Below, piece after piece: positions 18,430 through 26,900 of a stretch of 64,000 nt of DNA. The DNA is taken from NCBI RefSeq assembly GCF_023525255.1, contig NZ_CP073355.1:1550001-1614000 (forward strand). Reading direction: 5' to 3'. A program made the translations under genes and the position numbers. This DNA is from Thermospira aquatica. GTDB lineage: Bacteria > Spirochaetota > Brevinematia > Brevinematales > Thermospiraceae. Under the pieces are notes generated by a model that was not told the origin of the DNA, searched no databases, and saw nothing but the letters and a program-made list of their open reading frames with translations. Position 1 is the first letter of the stretch. Every line of letters starts with the position of its first letter.

Positions 18430-18702
18430 AAAAGTTTTGGGTAACGTGAGGAAAGTCAATAAGGATCGCACTCTTTTTTTGTTTGGGCATTTTGTATACA
18501 ATAAATTCTGCGCAAAAATCTTTTTGCAAATGTAAAAATATCTTTTTTGTCTATTTTATCGTTATTGTGAAGTTTATAAAGAATTTTGTTTTGGAAATTG
18601 TATCCTGTCACCTTTCCTCAAAAATACCTCTCTGTATGCAACCATGAATGAAATTTTTTCCTTCTCTTAAGACTCGTCTTTGTCTTTTCAGCTCCTTTTT
18701 GA

Positions 18703-19362
18703 CCTGAAACAGGGGAATAACTCTCGCCCCTTACGTTTTCGCTGCGACATGGGAATAGCTTCTCGCTAGCCGGTGTTCCACTGCAACAGGGTAAGAGCAA
18801 AAAGTATGCAGGTTTCATCGGCAGCAAAAAAATAGCGCGTCTCTGTGACAAAAACTTTGAAAGCTCTTTCCTTTTTACAGTTTGCTGGCTTTTCCCTCCA
18901 ACTGCAACAGGGTAAGAACACATACCAATACCTTCACGAGAGACACCAAAAAGCCAGCGGTGAAACGTGTAACTCGAAACGTATGGGAAATGCTCTTACC
19001 ATATTGCAGTTTTTGAATACAACTCTCCTGGGATAAGATAATAGCCTGCTGCTTTTTCCCCTCACTGTGATAGGGTAAGAGCTTCATCCCTTGCTTGCTA
19101 CTGCAACAAGGAAATAGCTTTCAGACCCCACACATTCACTGCAAAATGGTAATAGCTGACGTTTTTTGTACTGCGACAAGGTAATAGCTTTCTCCCTCTT
19201 CTGACTGCGACGAGGTAATAGCCCACATGGGAGGGACACTGCGACAAGGAAAGAGCAAGAGGTTCCTCTCCCGACTGCGACAAGGGAATAGCAAGCCCCT
19301 CTTACGACTGCGACAAGGGAATAGCCAGCACTCCACTCTTCCCACTGCGACAAGGGAAGAGC
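18703..19362. repeat. Degenerate 19-bp repeat array 3, long one-directional run
   Basis: Units in the minus orientation (ACTGCRACAAGGKAAKAGC) start at 18703 (weak), 18741, 18780, 18901, 19028 (weak), 19064, 19100, 19138, 19170, 19204, 19238, 19274, 19307 and 19344; plus-orientation units start at 18863 and 18992. From 19064 on, nine units follow with 32-38-base spacing, a regular head-to-tail array with 13-19-base spacers. The spacer 19223-19237 is, on the opposite strand, identical in 14 of 15 positions to spacer 8334-8348 in array 1. The whole interval 18430-19519 holds no supportable gene; minus-strand frames here are only translations of the repeat. Confidence 0.88.
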
Positions 19363-19519
19363 AGCAAACTCACTTTCCCATCCTTTCCTCTCCTCCGCTT
19401 ATCCCGGGTCTTTGATTCTCAAGTATGCCCATGAAAAGCCTAAAGAAAAATAGCTTTTTTGTCACTTATGAAGAAACAACATATTTTCAAGAAAATGTTT
19501 TTTGAAAAATACCTTTTGG

Positions 19520-19548
19520 TTGATTTTTCCCTCATATTGCTTTATAAT
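19520..19548 (+). promoter_or_regulatory. Sigma70-type promoter of the receiver protein gene
   Basis: TTGATT (19520-19525) and TATAAT (19543-19548) with a 17-base spacer, 26 bases before the start codon. Confidence 0.7.
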
Positions 19549-19574
19549 CGTATTTAGTGCGAGGGTAAAGTGAG

Positions 19575-19934
19575 ATGAAGAAGATTTTTATTATTGACGA
19601 TCAGAGAGATATCTTAAGTTTACTTGAGAAGATCTTCCGAGGCGAAGGTTATGAGGTAAGTTATTTGCAGACAATACCTCGAGTGGAAGATATTTTTGCT
19701 GAGGACCCGGACCTTGTTCTCATAGATCTCTTGATGCCGGGAGTTACAGGGTATAGTTTGGCGCAGGACATCATTGAGCAACGTCAAAAGGGAAGACCTA
19801 AAGTTATTATGATCTCAGGGAGAAATGAGGATATTCTCCGTAAAAAAAGCGAAGAGATTGGGGCCGACGGTTGGATTTCAAAGCCTTTTGGTGTGGAAGA
19901 GATCTTGAGTTTAGTGAGAAAATTGCTTGATTAG
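19575..19934 (+). CDS. Single-domain response regulator (CheY-like receiver)
   Basis: 119 residues consisting only of a receiver domain. The acidic pair is in IIDDQRD, the phosphoacceptor Asp in LVLIDLLMPG, the Thr/Ser position in IMISGRNE and the Lys in ISKPFG. With no output domain it must act by protein contact, like CheY or a phosphorelay intermediate. A PilZ gene lies just downstream on the other strand, but no kinase gene is near. Confidence 0.92.
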   Translation: MKKIFIIDDQRDILSLLEKIFRGEGYEVSYLQTIPRVEDIFAEDPDLVLIDLLMPGVTGYSLAQDIIEQRQKGRPKVIMISGRNEDILRKKSEEIGADGWISKPFGVEEILSLVRKLLD

Positions 19935-19980
19935 TTTTTATACCCCATGGGATTGTTTTCTTTTATAAACAGACAGCGCT

Positions 19981-20268
19981 TTATTTGATGTTTTTCTGTT
20001 CCACCAGCCACTGTTTGTCGCTTTCAGTAGTATTGATGAGTTTTACCCCCGCGTGAGTACCCTCGGTGTAGACAACTTTTGCCTCAAAGGTTTTTCCCCG
20101 GAATTCGACTTTGATGATTTCATTAACATGGAGTTTCTGAACACCTTCCAGTCCAACACCATCCTCTGAAATATCGTCAATATGACATTCTTGCCATTTT
20201 CCTTTGGCTTCATATCGTCCTGGTATATCGATAATCTCTCGTTCAAATTGTCTTCTATCGATAAACAT
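19981..20268 (-). CDS. PilZ-domain protein
   Basis: 95 residues from ATG 20268, which follows GGGAGG; the longer frame to 20298 has no such site. Almost the whole protein is a PilZ domain: an RRQFER stretch supplies the arginines and DISEDGVGLE gives the D/N-x-S-x-x-G motif that binds cyclic di-GMP, followed by a beta-barrel with VEFRGKTFEAKVVY. It probably acts as a small c-di-GMP receptor. No terminator was seen between it and the convergent receiver gene. Confidence 0.85.
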   Translation of the reverse strand: MFIDRRQFEREIIDIPGRYEAKGKWQECHIDDISEDGVGLEGVQKLHVNEIIKVEFRGKTFEAKVVYTEGTHAGVKLINTTESDKQWLVEQKNIK

Positions 20269-20361
20269 AATTACCTCCCGTTTTATGTTTATCGACATTC
20301 GTTGTTTGTAAATTCATATTTTTTAAAAATATTTTTCTATCTTTGAAAAAGGTGGATTTCT

Positions 20362-20390
20362 TTGACAGACGGAAAACTTTGTGGTATACT
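20362..20390 (+). promoter_or_regulatory. Promoter of the cobalamin operon
   Basis: TTGACA (20362-20367) and TATACT (20385-20390) with a 17-base spacer, directly before the riboswitch. Confidence 0.85.
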
Positions 20391-20395
20391 ATACC

Positions 20396-20545
20396 CATCA
20401 AGGCTAAGGGAAGAACGGTGAAAGTCCGTCGCGGTCCCGCCGCTGTAACCGGGGACGAAATCCCTGACATGCCACTGGGAAACCGGGAAGGCTGGGAGAG
20501 TAGGAAGATCCGGAAGCCAGAAGACCTGCCTCTGGTCGCACCTCA
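20396..20545 (+). promoter_or_regulatory. Cobalamin (B12) riboswitch
   Basis: The conserved core is easily seen: AAGGGAA, CGGTGAAAGTCCGTCGCGGT, CCCGCCGCTGT, a GCCACTGG stem near 20471, CGGGAAGG near 20484 and the B12-box-like GCCAGAAGACCTGCC at 20515-20529. Such RNAs bind adenosyl- or methylcobalamin and switch off downstream genes when it is plentiful. About 145 bases separate it from btuF; that stretch probably holds the expression platform, but I could not identify a definite terminator there. Confidence 0.93.
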
Positions 20546-20689
20546 TGCTCCGGAAGAGGGCAACGGTGTGTCATTTGTTATATTTTTGGCATGGTTTTTT
20601 GAATAAGAAATCCATGGAAGAGGGTTATTTTTGCCTGCAGAGGACCATGGGAAAATACAGTATCGAAAAACCTACAAGGAGGATAGAGT

Positions 20690-21487
20690 ATGAAGAAATT
20701 GTTCGTGATGGTGGTTATGTTCGTTTTTTCATGGGTGTATGCCCAGAGGATTGTGACTTTGGGACCACGTCTAACGGAACAGGTTTTTGAACTTGGGTAT
20801 GGTGCCAATATCGTGGGCAACACTATTTATTGTACCAGGCCTGCCGCAGCTCAAAAAATTCAGAAGGTTGGAAATGTCATTGAAATAAACGTGGAAGCTA
20901 TTGCCGCTCTTCAACCTGATCTTATTCTGGGCACTGATCTCAATGATTCTAAAAGACTTGAGAAACTCCGGCAGCTAGGGTTTAAGGTAGTTGTCTTCAA
21001 ACAGCCGGCAAATTTTTCTGAAATCTGCGAGGAGTATCTTCAAATTGCCCGCCTGTTGGGAAAGGAAAAAGAGGCAACCAAAAGGATAGCTGTTCTTAAG
21101 GATGAAGTAGAAAAGGTACGAAAACAAACGGCTCATGGGCCCAGAAGAAGAGTCTTTTTCCAGATAGGGATTAATCCCCTGTGGACACTTCCTGATCAGT
21201 CTTTTATGCAGGATTATCTTGTTTATGCCAATGCTATCAATATCGCTACCAATGTTGGGTATGGTCAGATAAGTCTCGAACAGGTCATCGTAGCTGATCC
21301 TGAGGTGATTCTTATCGCTCTCATGGATAATGAGGCAAAAGAGGCCACGGCTCTCTGGAAAAAAAACCCAAACCTCAGCGCAGTGAAGAGAAATCACATT
21401 CATGTCATTGATACGACGATGGCTACAAGTCCGACACCTACCACCTTTGTTGCTATATTGAAACAGATTGTCTCCATGACTCGTTAA
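20690..21487 (+). CDS. btuF: Cobalamin ABC transporter substrate-binding protein (BtuF-like)
   Basis: 265 residues with a signal peptide MKKLFVMVVMFVFSWVYA. It has the class III (BtuF/FecB) binding-protein fold: RIVTLGPRLTEQVFELG at the start, VEAIAALQPDLILG in the N-lobe and a long central helix. It captures corrinoids in the periplasm and hands them to BtuCD. GGAGG lies before the ATG. The B12 riboswitch upstream and BtuCD downstream give the substrate; without that context it would be called a metal-chelate binding protein. Confidence 0.9.
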   Translation: MKKLFVMVVMFVFSWVYAQRIVTLGPRLTEQVFELGYGANIVGNTIYCTRPAAAQKIQKVGNVIEINVEAIAALQPDLILGTDLNDSKRLEKLRQLGFKVVVFKQPANFSEICEEYLQIARLLGKEKEATKRIAVLKDEVEKVRKQTAHGPRRRVFFQIGINPLWTLPDQSFMQDYLVYANAINIATNVGYGQISLEQVIVADPEVILIALMDNEAKEATALWKKNPNLSAVKRNHIHVIDTTMATSPTPTTFVAILKQIVSMTR

Positions 21488-21489
21488 CG

Positions 21490-22503
21490 ATGAAAAGGAT
21501 TTGGAGACGTTTTGTTTTCTGGTCGGCGATTACGGTTGTATTTGTGGTGATTGCCAGTCTTTTGTCTCTCGGATGGGGGCCGAGCCATATTTCTCCCTTT
21601 CGGGTTATAGGGGTTTTTCTGGGAAAAGAAGAAGCTTTGGTTCGAGATATTGTTCTCAAAGTGAGGTTTCCCCGATGGATATTGGGTTTGGCAGTAGGAG
21701 GGGCGCTCTCTCTTGCTGGGGCTATTCTTCAGTCAATGTTTGCCAATCCTCTGGTAGAGCCGTATACACTGGGACTCTCTGGAGGAGCAACCCTGGGTGT
21801 TTGTGTGGGGATTATTGCTGGAAAGTGGTTTGGTTGGGAGGGACATCTTTTCTGGTGGAGTCTCGGGGGAGGTCTTTTTTTTATGGGGCTTCTGTATCTT
21901 TTGAGTCGTCGTCGAGGTATTGGAGGGGTTTCCCTCCAGTTGTCAGACATGCTTCTTTTTGGGCTTATGCTTTCTTTTCTTGCTTCGGGGCTGGTGATGC
22001 TTTTTCTGGCACTGGCACGCGCGGCAGATCTCCATCAGATTATCTTCTGGACGATGGGCTCGCTGGAACAGGGAGGACAAATTTCCCTCGCGCTTGTGTG
22101 GGGAATTGCGATTGGGGGCTTGATTCTTTCGTGGCTTTTGGGAAGAGAGATGGATGGATTTTTGCTTGGTGAAGAAGAGGCTTTTTATCTTGGGATGCCG
22201 GTTCATCTTTTAAAGAAGCTCTTTTTCTTTGTTGCAGTGGCACTCACTTCTGTGAGTATCGCGAGTGCTGGACTTATAGGTTTTGTGGGACTTCTTGTTC
22301 CCCATTTTTATAAGCGTGTGGTGGGTACGGTACATCGTTTTTTTTTACCGCTTGTTTTTTTGGGGGGCGGAGGATTTTTGGTTTTTTGTGATTTTTTAGC
22401 CAGGGTGGTTATTGCCCCACTCGAGCTTCCGGTGGGTGTGATTACAGGGATTCTTGGGGGAACACTCTTTATCTTTATGCTTGTGAAGGAGCAAAGGCTA
22501 TGA
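21490..22503 (+). CDS. btuC: Cobalamin ABC transporter permease (FecCD family)
   Basis: 337 residues, about ten membrane helices. Family signatures are visible: FPRWILGLAVGGALSLAGA, NPLVEPYTLGLSGGATLG and, near the end, AGLIGFVGLLVPHFYKR, followed by PLELPVGVITGILGGTLFI. It forms the channel dimer in the inner membrane. It starts two bases after the btuF stop and overlaps btuD by four bases. Confidence 0.92.
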   Translation: MKRIWRRFVFWSAITVVFVVIASLLSLGWGPSHISPFRVIGVFLGKEEALVRDIVLKVRFPRWILGLAVGGALSLAGAILQSMFANPLVEPYTLGLSGGATLGVCVGIIAGKWFGWEGHLFWWSLGGGLFFMGLLYLLSRRRGIGGVSLQLSDMLLFGLMLSFLASGLVMLFLALARAADLHQIIFWTMGSLEQGGQISLALVWGIAIGGLILSWLLGREMDGFLLGEEEAFYLGMPVHLLKKLFFFVAVALTSVSIASAGLIGFVGLLVPHFYKRVVGTVHRFFLPLVFLGGGGFLVFCDFLARVVIAPLELPVGVITGILGGTLFIFMLVKEQRL

Positions 22504-23294
22504 CGCTTCTCGCCGTGGAAAATCTTGTAGCTGGCTATAAAGATAAAACCGTTCTTCGAGGGGTTTCTTTCACCGTGAATGAAAAAGAGATTCTTGGTAT
22601 CTTGGGACCCAATGGAAGTGGAAAATCTACTCTCGTTCGTGCTTTAACTGGGGCAATTCCTGCTTCGGGGAAGATAACGTATAAAGAAGTTCCCATGTAC
22701 AAGTTCTCAAGGCAAAAACTCGCGTGTTTTATGGCGGTAGTGAGTCAGTCGCCTCCTCGTCCCGCAATGACGGTGGATCATTATTTGATGTTGGGACGTT
22801 ATCCGTACCATGGGGTTTGGGATTTTGGGCTGACCATGGATGAAAAGAAGCTTATGAGGGATTTATCAAAAGAGTTTGGGATAGAGTATCTTTTGGAACG
22901 AAAACTTTCTGAGCTCAGTGGTGGGGAGTTTCAGCTTGTGCAGATTGTTCGAGCATTGGTGCAACAGCCTGAGCTTCTCATTCTTGATGAACCGACAGCC
23001 CATTTGGATATTGCCCATCAGGTGAGGATATTGGATTGGCTGGAACGGATAAAACAACAAACCACGGTAATGGTTGTTTTTCACGATATGAATTTAGCTT
23101 CTCTCTACTGTGATAGAGTGATGATGCTTCACGAGGGTTTAGTTGAGGTAATAGGGGAGCCTGCTGCGGCGCTTACCTATGAACGTATAGAACGCGTTTT
23201 TGGAGTGCCCGTCGTAGTGTACCCTTCTCCGATGGAACAAAGACCGCATGTCTATCTTGTGCCTAAAAGGTTTCTTCAAAGAGGGGAAGAATGA
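22500..23294 (+). CDS. btuD: Cobalamin ABC transporter ATP-binding protein
   Basis: 264 residues. Walker A GPNGSGKST, Q-loop in SQSPPRPAM, signature LSGGEFQ, Walker B LLILDEPT and the switch His in VVFHDMN are all intact. It powers the BtuC channel. Overlaps the genes on both sides by ATGA. Confidence 0.93.
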   Translation: MTLLAVENLVAGYKDKTVLRGVSFTVNEKEILGILGPNGSGKSTLVRALTGAIPASGKITYKEVPMYKFSRQKLACFMAVVSQSPPRPAMTVDHYLMLGRYPYHGVWDFGLTMDEKKLMRDLSKEFGIEYLLERKLSELSGGEFQLVQIVRALVQQPELLILDEPTAHLDIAHQVRILDWLERIKQQTTVMVVFHDMNLASLYCDRVMMLHEGLVEVIGEPAAALTYERIERVFGVPVVVYPSPMEQRPHVYLVPKRFLQRGEE

Positions 23295-23824
23295 AAGAAG
23301 TAGTGTTGATTACAGGAGGGATGCGTTCAGGGAAAAGCAGGTTTGCTGAAGAGTATGCCTTGAAAAGATCTTCTTCTCCTATCTATCTGGCCACTGGAGT
23401 GGCAGTGGATGAGGAGTTTGCCAGACGGATAGCGTACCATCGATCTGAGAGGGATGGGCGTTTTGCTACCGTCGAAGAAACAAAAGATGTTGTGGGTGTG
23501 GTAAGTGGATTTCACCAGGCTCAGGTGATAGTGTTTGAGTGTGTGACCACCTGGCTTGCGAATCTTTTTCATGAGAGAAACTGGCAGTTTACCGTGGAGG
23601 ATGAAAAATGGCTGAAAATGGAGGTAGTTCGTCTTGTTGAGGGAGTAAAAGATGGAAATCATACCCTCATTGTTGTAACGAACGAAATAGGATTAGGGGT
23701 TGTGCCAGCCGATGAGGTCTCAAGACGGTATGTGGAGGTTCTTGGCAGATGCAATCAATGGTTGGCTCAACGGGCGGATGAGGTGTATTTTTTGGTGAGC
23801 GGGATTCCCTGGAGGCTTAAATGA
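23291..23824 (+). CDS. cobU: Adenosylcobinamide kinase / guanylyltransferase
   Basis: 177 residues. P-loop GGMRSGKSRFAE at the start, then YLATGVAVDEEFARRI and HRSERDGRFATVEE, and TLIVVTNEIGLGVVPADEVSRRY near residue 125 to 147. It phosphorylates and then GMP-activates adenosylcobinamide for attachment of the lower ligand. ATGA overlaps both upstream and downstream. Confidence 0.95.
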   Translation: MKEVVLITGGMRSGKSRFAEEYALKRSSSPIYLATGVAVDEEFARRIAYHRSERDGRFATVEETKDVVGVVSGFHQAQVIVFECVTTWLANLFHERNWQFTVEDEKWLKMEVVRLVEGVKDGNHTLIVVTNEIGLGVVPADEVSRRYVEVLGRCNQWLAQRADEVYFLVSGIPWRLK

Positions 23825-24546
23825 AAAATCTTTTGGGTGCTTTTTCTCTTTTGACGATTCTCCCGTTGTCAGGGAAAGGGAATATGGATACGGGGGTTGT
23901 TTTGTTTTTTCCTCTGGTAGGGTTGGTGTATGGAGTTGTGGGAAGCGGATGGATTGTTGTAGGGACATGGCTTGGTATGTCACCTATGCTTGTGGTGATG
24001 GGGATGATAGTGTTTCCCTGGATTTTGAATGGGGGGTTTCATTTTGATGGGTGGTGTGACTGCTGGGATGGGTTTGGAGTGCACGGGGATAGGGAGAAAC
24101 GGCTTGAGGCAATGAAGGATAGTCGAATAGGGGCTTTTGGAATGGCGGGTGGCGTTTTTTTGCTTTTGTTTCGTTATAGTGTTTATCCCCTTCTTCTGGA
24201 TGAATGGAGGGTAATCTGGTTTTCGTGGGTACTCTCGCGCTCAGCAATTGTCTGGCAGGCATGGAGAGCAACCTATCCCAAAAGCAAGGGAACAGGGGCT
24301 TTTCTTGTGGGAAAGATCTCAGGGGTACAGGTAGCAGTGGTAACAGTACAGTTGATGCTTTTGGGAGGATTGACAGCATGGTTGGGTGGAGGATGGCGGG
24401 TGATAGCAGCTATGGGAAGTGCTGTACTTGCTACGGTTTTTCTGCGGGGGGTGAGTAACCGTCGCATAGGGGGCGTGACAGGGGATGTCCTTGGGGCCAC
24501 AGCGGAGTTGGTAGAGGCTTTGTCTCTTTTGGCGTGGATACGATAA
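23821..24546 (+). CDS. cobS: Cobalamin synthase (adenosylcobinamide-GDP ribazoletransferase)
   Basis: 241 residues, polytopic. It joins adenosylcobinamide-GDP to alpha-ribazole (phosphate) in the membrane. FFPLVGLVYG, HFDGWCDCWDGFGVHGDR and AMKDSRIGAFG match the family's metal-binding Asp motifs, with Cys and Trp in place of the common Ala-Asp-Thr-Ala residues. It overlaps cobU and is followed after two bases by the CbiR gene. Confidence 0.93.
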   Translation: MKNLLGAFSLLTILPLSGKGNMDTGVVLFFPLVGLVYGVVGSGWIVVGTWLGMSPMLVVMGMIVFPWILNGGFHFDGWCDCWDGFGVHGDREKRLEAMKDSRIGAFGMAGGVFLLLFRYSVYPLLLDEWRVIWFSWVLSRSAIVWQAWRATYPKSKGTGAFLVGKISGVQVAVVTVQLMLLGGLTAWLGGGWRVIAAMGSAVLATVFLRGVSNRRIGGVTGDVLGATAELVEALSLLAWIR

Positions 24547-24548
24547 GC

Positions 24549-25337
24549 ATGAAAACTGTAGAGAAGCTCCTCCCTGGATGGCAAATTGGAACAACTTCGT
24601 ATCTTGTTGATTGGGGAGAAACTGTAAAAGAGAGTTATGAGTATAATCTCTCTCTTCTTGCTCCTCATGTATCACTTGTCCAGCTCCTTCTTTTGGGAAA
24701 GCATTATCTTGACCTATGGGAGGATGATGCATGGCTCTTCTTTTTAAAGGAGTTTCAAGAAAGATGGGATATGTCGTTTGTTGTGCATCTTCCACTCGAT
24801 CTTCATCTGTGGCCGGTGAGAGAGAGAGAAGACATGAAACTTCTTGCGCATCTCATCAGGAGGTTAGATGTTTTTTCCCCCATTGGGTATGTTCTTCATC
24901 TGGAGAGAAGTGATGGGTTGCGATCAGAGCCCTACGTTCCCCGCAGAGAAGACAAAGGGGCTTTTAGAGGGCTTCTCAAGGAGCTTGAGGATCTGGGAGA
25001 GTATCCGATAGTGCTGGAGAACACCCATTATGATCTTTCGTTTTTTTCTGAGGAGATTCTTCTTTCCCCCTTTGGGGTGTGTTTTGATGTGGGACATTGG
25101 TGGCTTTTGGGAAAGGAGATAGAGGATTTTTGGAAGAAACTGGGAAGTCGGGTAAGGCTTGTTCATTTTCATGGGATAGATGGGGGAAAGGATCATCGTT
25201 CGCTAGGCGTTCTTTCTGAGGAAAAACTGAAACGGACCCTCCCTTTGATCCGAAATTTGCCGGTGATTTTGGAAGTGTTCTCTTTTAAAGATTTTCTTTC
25301 CTCGATTGTAGTTTGGAATCTTTATGAAAGGAGATAG
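24549..25337 (+). CDS. cbiR: CbiR-like cobamide-remodelling hydrolase (AP endonuclease 2 TIM barrel)
   Basis: 262 residues from ATG 24549; a GTG at 24534 would overlap cobS. The protein has the xylose isomerase/AP endonuclease 2 barrel pattern: LHLERSD, then VLENTHYDLS with a metal-binding Glu, CFDVGHWW with Asp and His, VHFHGIDGGKDH with His, and a late VILEVFS with Glu. Proteins of this family called CbiR cut the nucleotide loop of foreign cobamides so that the corrin part can be rebuilt. Its location between cobS and cobT, under a B12 riboswitch, fits that role closely. The name rests on fold plus context. Confidence 0.8.
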   Translation: MKTVEKLLPGWQIGTTSYLVDWGETVKESYEYNLSLLAPHVSLVQLLLLGKHYLDLWEDDAWLFFLKEFQERWDMSFVVHLPLDLHLWPVREREDMKLLAHLIRRLDVFSPIGYVLHLERSDGLRSEPYVPRREDKGAFRGLLKELEDLGEYPIVLENTHYDLSFFSEEILLSPFGVCFDVGHWWLLGKEIEDFWKKLGSRVRLVHFHGIDGGKDHRSLGVLSEEKLKRTLPLIRNLPVILEVFSFKDFLSSIVVWNLYERR

Positions 25338-25338
25338 T

Positions 25339-26433
25339 ATGAGGTTAGTGGAAGTAAAACCCGTTGATCGGAATATCTTGCAACAAGCTCGAAAAAAAAT
25401 GGACAACAAAACCAAACCTCTCGGATCTCTTGGTATGCTTGAAGAGATAGCATGTCGTGTGGCGGCTATTCAAAAAACTCTTACTCCTTTTGTACGAGAG
25501 GTGGTCGTTGTGGTTTTTGCTGGTGATCATGGTATAGTGGAGGAGGGGGTTTCCCTTTATCCCCAGGAGGTAACTGGCCAGATGGTGGCAAATTTTCTTC
25601 GAGGGGGTGCCGCTGTGAATGTATTTGCTCGAGAGGTTGGAGCAAAACTTTTGGTAGCGGATATGGGGGTAAAGGGGGAGTTACCCTCTCATCCAGCCCT
25701 GATAAACTGCAAGGTCCGTTCGGGAAGTAGAAATTTTTTGAGAGAACAGGCCTTGACAAGGGAAGAGGTGGAGACGGCGGTGCGCAAAGGCATAGAAATT
25801 GCCTCTGAGTATGGGAAAGATGCGGATGTACTTATTGCTGGAGAGATGGGTATAGGAAACACCAGTAGCGCAACGTTACTGCTTTCGGGAGTATGTGGGA
25901 TCCCTGTGAAAGTATTGGTGGGGAGGGGCACAGGGCTTGATGATACCATGCTCCGTCACAAGGCAAAGGTTCTTAGCCAATCTTTTCACAGACGAAGGTT
26001 TGACAGACATGATCCTTTCTCTCTTCTTGAAGCCTTTGGGGGATTGGAGATTGCAGGGATGGTGGGCTTTTATCTTGGGGCAGCAGCTCTTGGAAAGGTG
26101 TTTGTTGTCGATGGGTTTATTGCCACGGCAGCGTATGCAATAGCAAAGGAGATTGAACCTCTGGTGAAAGAGTATGCCTTTCTTGCCCATCTCTCTGCTG
26201 AACAGGGACACCGTCGTGTAGTGGAGAAGCTTGGACTTTTTCCTATCCTGCAGCTTGGAATGAGACTTGGAGAGGGTACGGGAGCGGTTCTTACCGTGCC
26301 TTTGCTCAGAGCAGCGGTGAGGGCACTTAGTGAAATGGCTTCTTTTGATGATGCTGCGGTATCACGAGCAAAAAAAAATATAAAAATTTTCCAAAAAACA
26401 CTTGATTTTTTTGGAAAATATGCTATCATATAA
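25339..26433 (+). CDS. cobT: Nicotinate-nucleotide-dimethylbenzimidazole phosphoribosyltransferase
   Basis: 364 residues from ATG 25339, preceded by AAAGGAGA; an earlier ATG (25324) lies inside cbiR without such spacing. It activates lower-ligand bases such as dimethylbenzimidazole to alpha-ribotides. Signatures: NKTKPLGSLGMLEEIA, FAGDHGIVEEGVSLYP, GEMGIGNTSSAT and, near the end, LRLGEGTG-type MRLGEGTGAVL with the catalytic Glu. It is the last gene of the cobamide operon. No separate alpha-ribazole phosphatase (CobC) gene is present in the window. Confidence 0.95.
   Translation: MRLVEVKPVDRNILQQARKKMDNKTKPLGSLGMLEEIACRVAAIQKTLTPFVREVVVVVFAGDHGIVEEGVSLYPQEVTGQMVANFLRGGAAVNVFAREVGAKLLVADMGVKGELPSHPALINCKVRSGSRNFLREQALTREEVETAVRKGIEIASEYGKDADVLIAGEMGIGNTSSATLLLSGVCGIPVKVLVGRGTGLDDTMLRHKAKVLSQSFHRRRFDRHDPFSLLEAFGGLEIAGMVGFYLGAAALGKVFVVDGFIATAAYAIAKEIEPLVKEYAFLAHLSAEQGHRRVVEKLGLFPILQLGMRLGEGTGAVLTVPLLRAAVRALSEMASFDDAAVSRAKKNIKIFQKTLDFFGKYAII
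26402..26429 (+). promoter_or_regulatory. Candidate promoter of the CBM48 lipoprotein gene
   Basis: TTGATT (26402-26407) and TATCAT (26424-26429) with a 16-base spacer, inside the last codons of cobT. Confidence 0.5.
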
Positions 26434-26464
26434 GAAACAAATCCATAAGATGGAGGTAAGGTCT

Positions 26465-26881
26465 ATGAAGAAGTCAGTTCTGGCTATGCTGGCAGTATTG
26501 ATTGCTGGTACGATGCTCGTTGCTTGTGGCGAGGGTGGCGGTTCCACAAAAGCAGCTGGCACAGGTGGCAAGGTGAAAGCCGGTAAGATCACTTTCTCCT
26601 ACAAGGGTGTTGAGGGAGAAGAGTACGGGGTAATGAACCTCGCTGGTGATTTCAACGGTTGGAATCCTGCTGATCCTAACTATGCTATGGAGAAGCAGGC
26701 CGATGGTTCTTGGGCTATCACTGTAGAGTTTGCTCCTGGCCGCTACATCTACAAGTACACTGCTGATGGCCAGTGGATCTTCCAGGATCAGTCCGAAGTG
26801 GTAGATCAGATGGAACCAAAGCCTACTGGTTTCATGGATGATGGCTTCGGCGGTAAGAACGCTTATATCGATGTAGAATAA
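26465..26881 (+). CDS. Lipoprotein with glycogen-binding (CBM48/AMPK-beta-like) domain
   Basis: 138 residues from ATG 26465 (GGAGG upstream). The leader ends in GTMLVAC, a lipobox. After a Gly/Ser/Ala-rich linker, residues about 45-110 form an early-set carbohydrate-binding domain: MNLAGDFNGWNPADP, KQADGSWAITVEFAPG, and YIYKYTADGQWI. Such domains bind alpha-glucans or act as structural modules in cell-surface proteins. Codon use is unusually regular (GCT, GGT, AAG rich), which suggests strong expression. It has its own promoter and terminator. Confidence 0.8.
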   Translation: MKKSVLAMLAVLIAGTMLVACGEGGGSTKAAGTGGKVKAGKITFSYKGVEGEEYGVMNLAGDFNGWNPADPNYAMEKQADGSWAITVEFAPGRYIYKYTADGQWIFQDQSEVVDQMEPKPTGFMDDGFGGKNAYIDVE

Positions 26882-26900
26882 GCGATTCCATGTGTAAAAA

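Noticed and set aside
19084-19353. Minus-strand reading frames of up to 89 codons in array 3
   Set aside because: They merely translate the repeat (recurring LVAV/CRS residues in two frames), lack ribosome-binding sites and have no other coding signs.
18703-19362. CRISPR array
   Set aside because: Units are only 19 bp, vary at many positions, occur in both orientations, and spacers are 13-19 bases and partly shared between loci. No cas genes are present.
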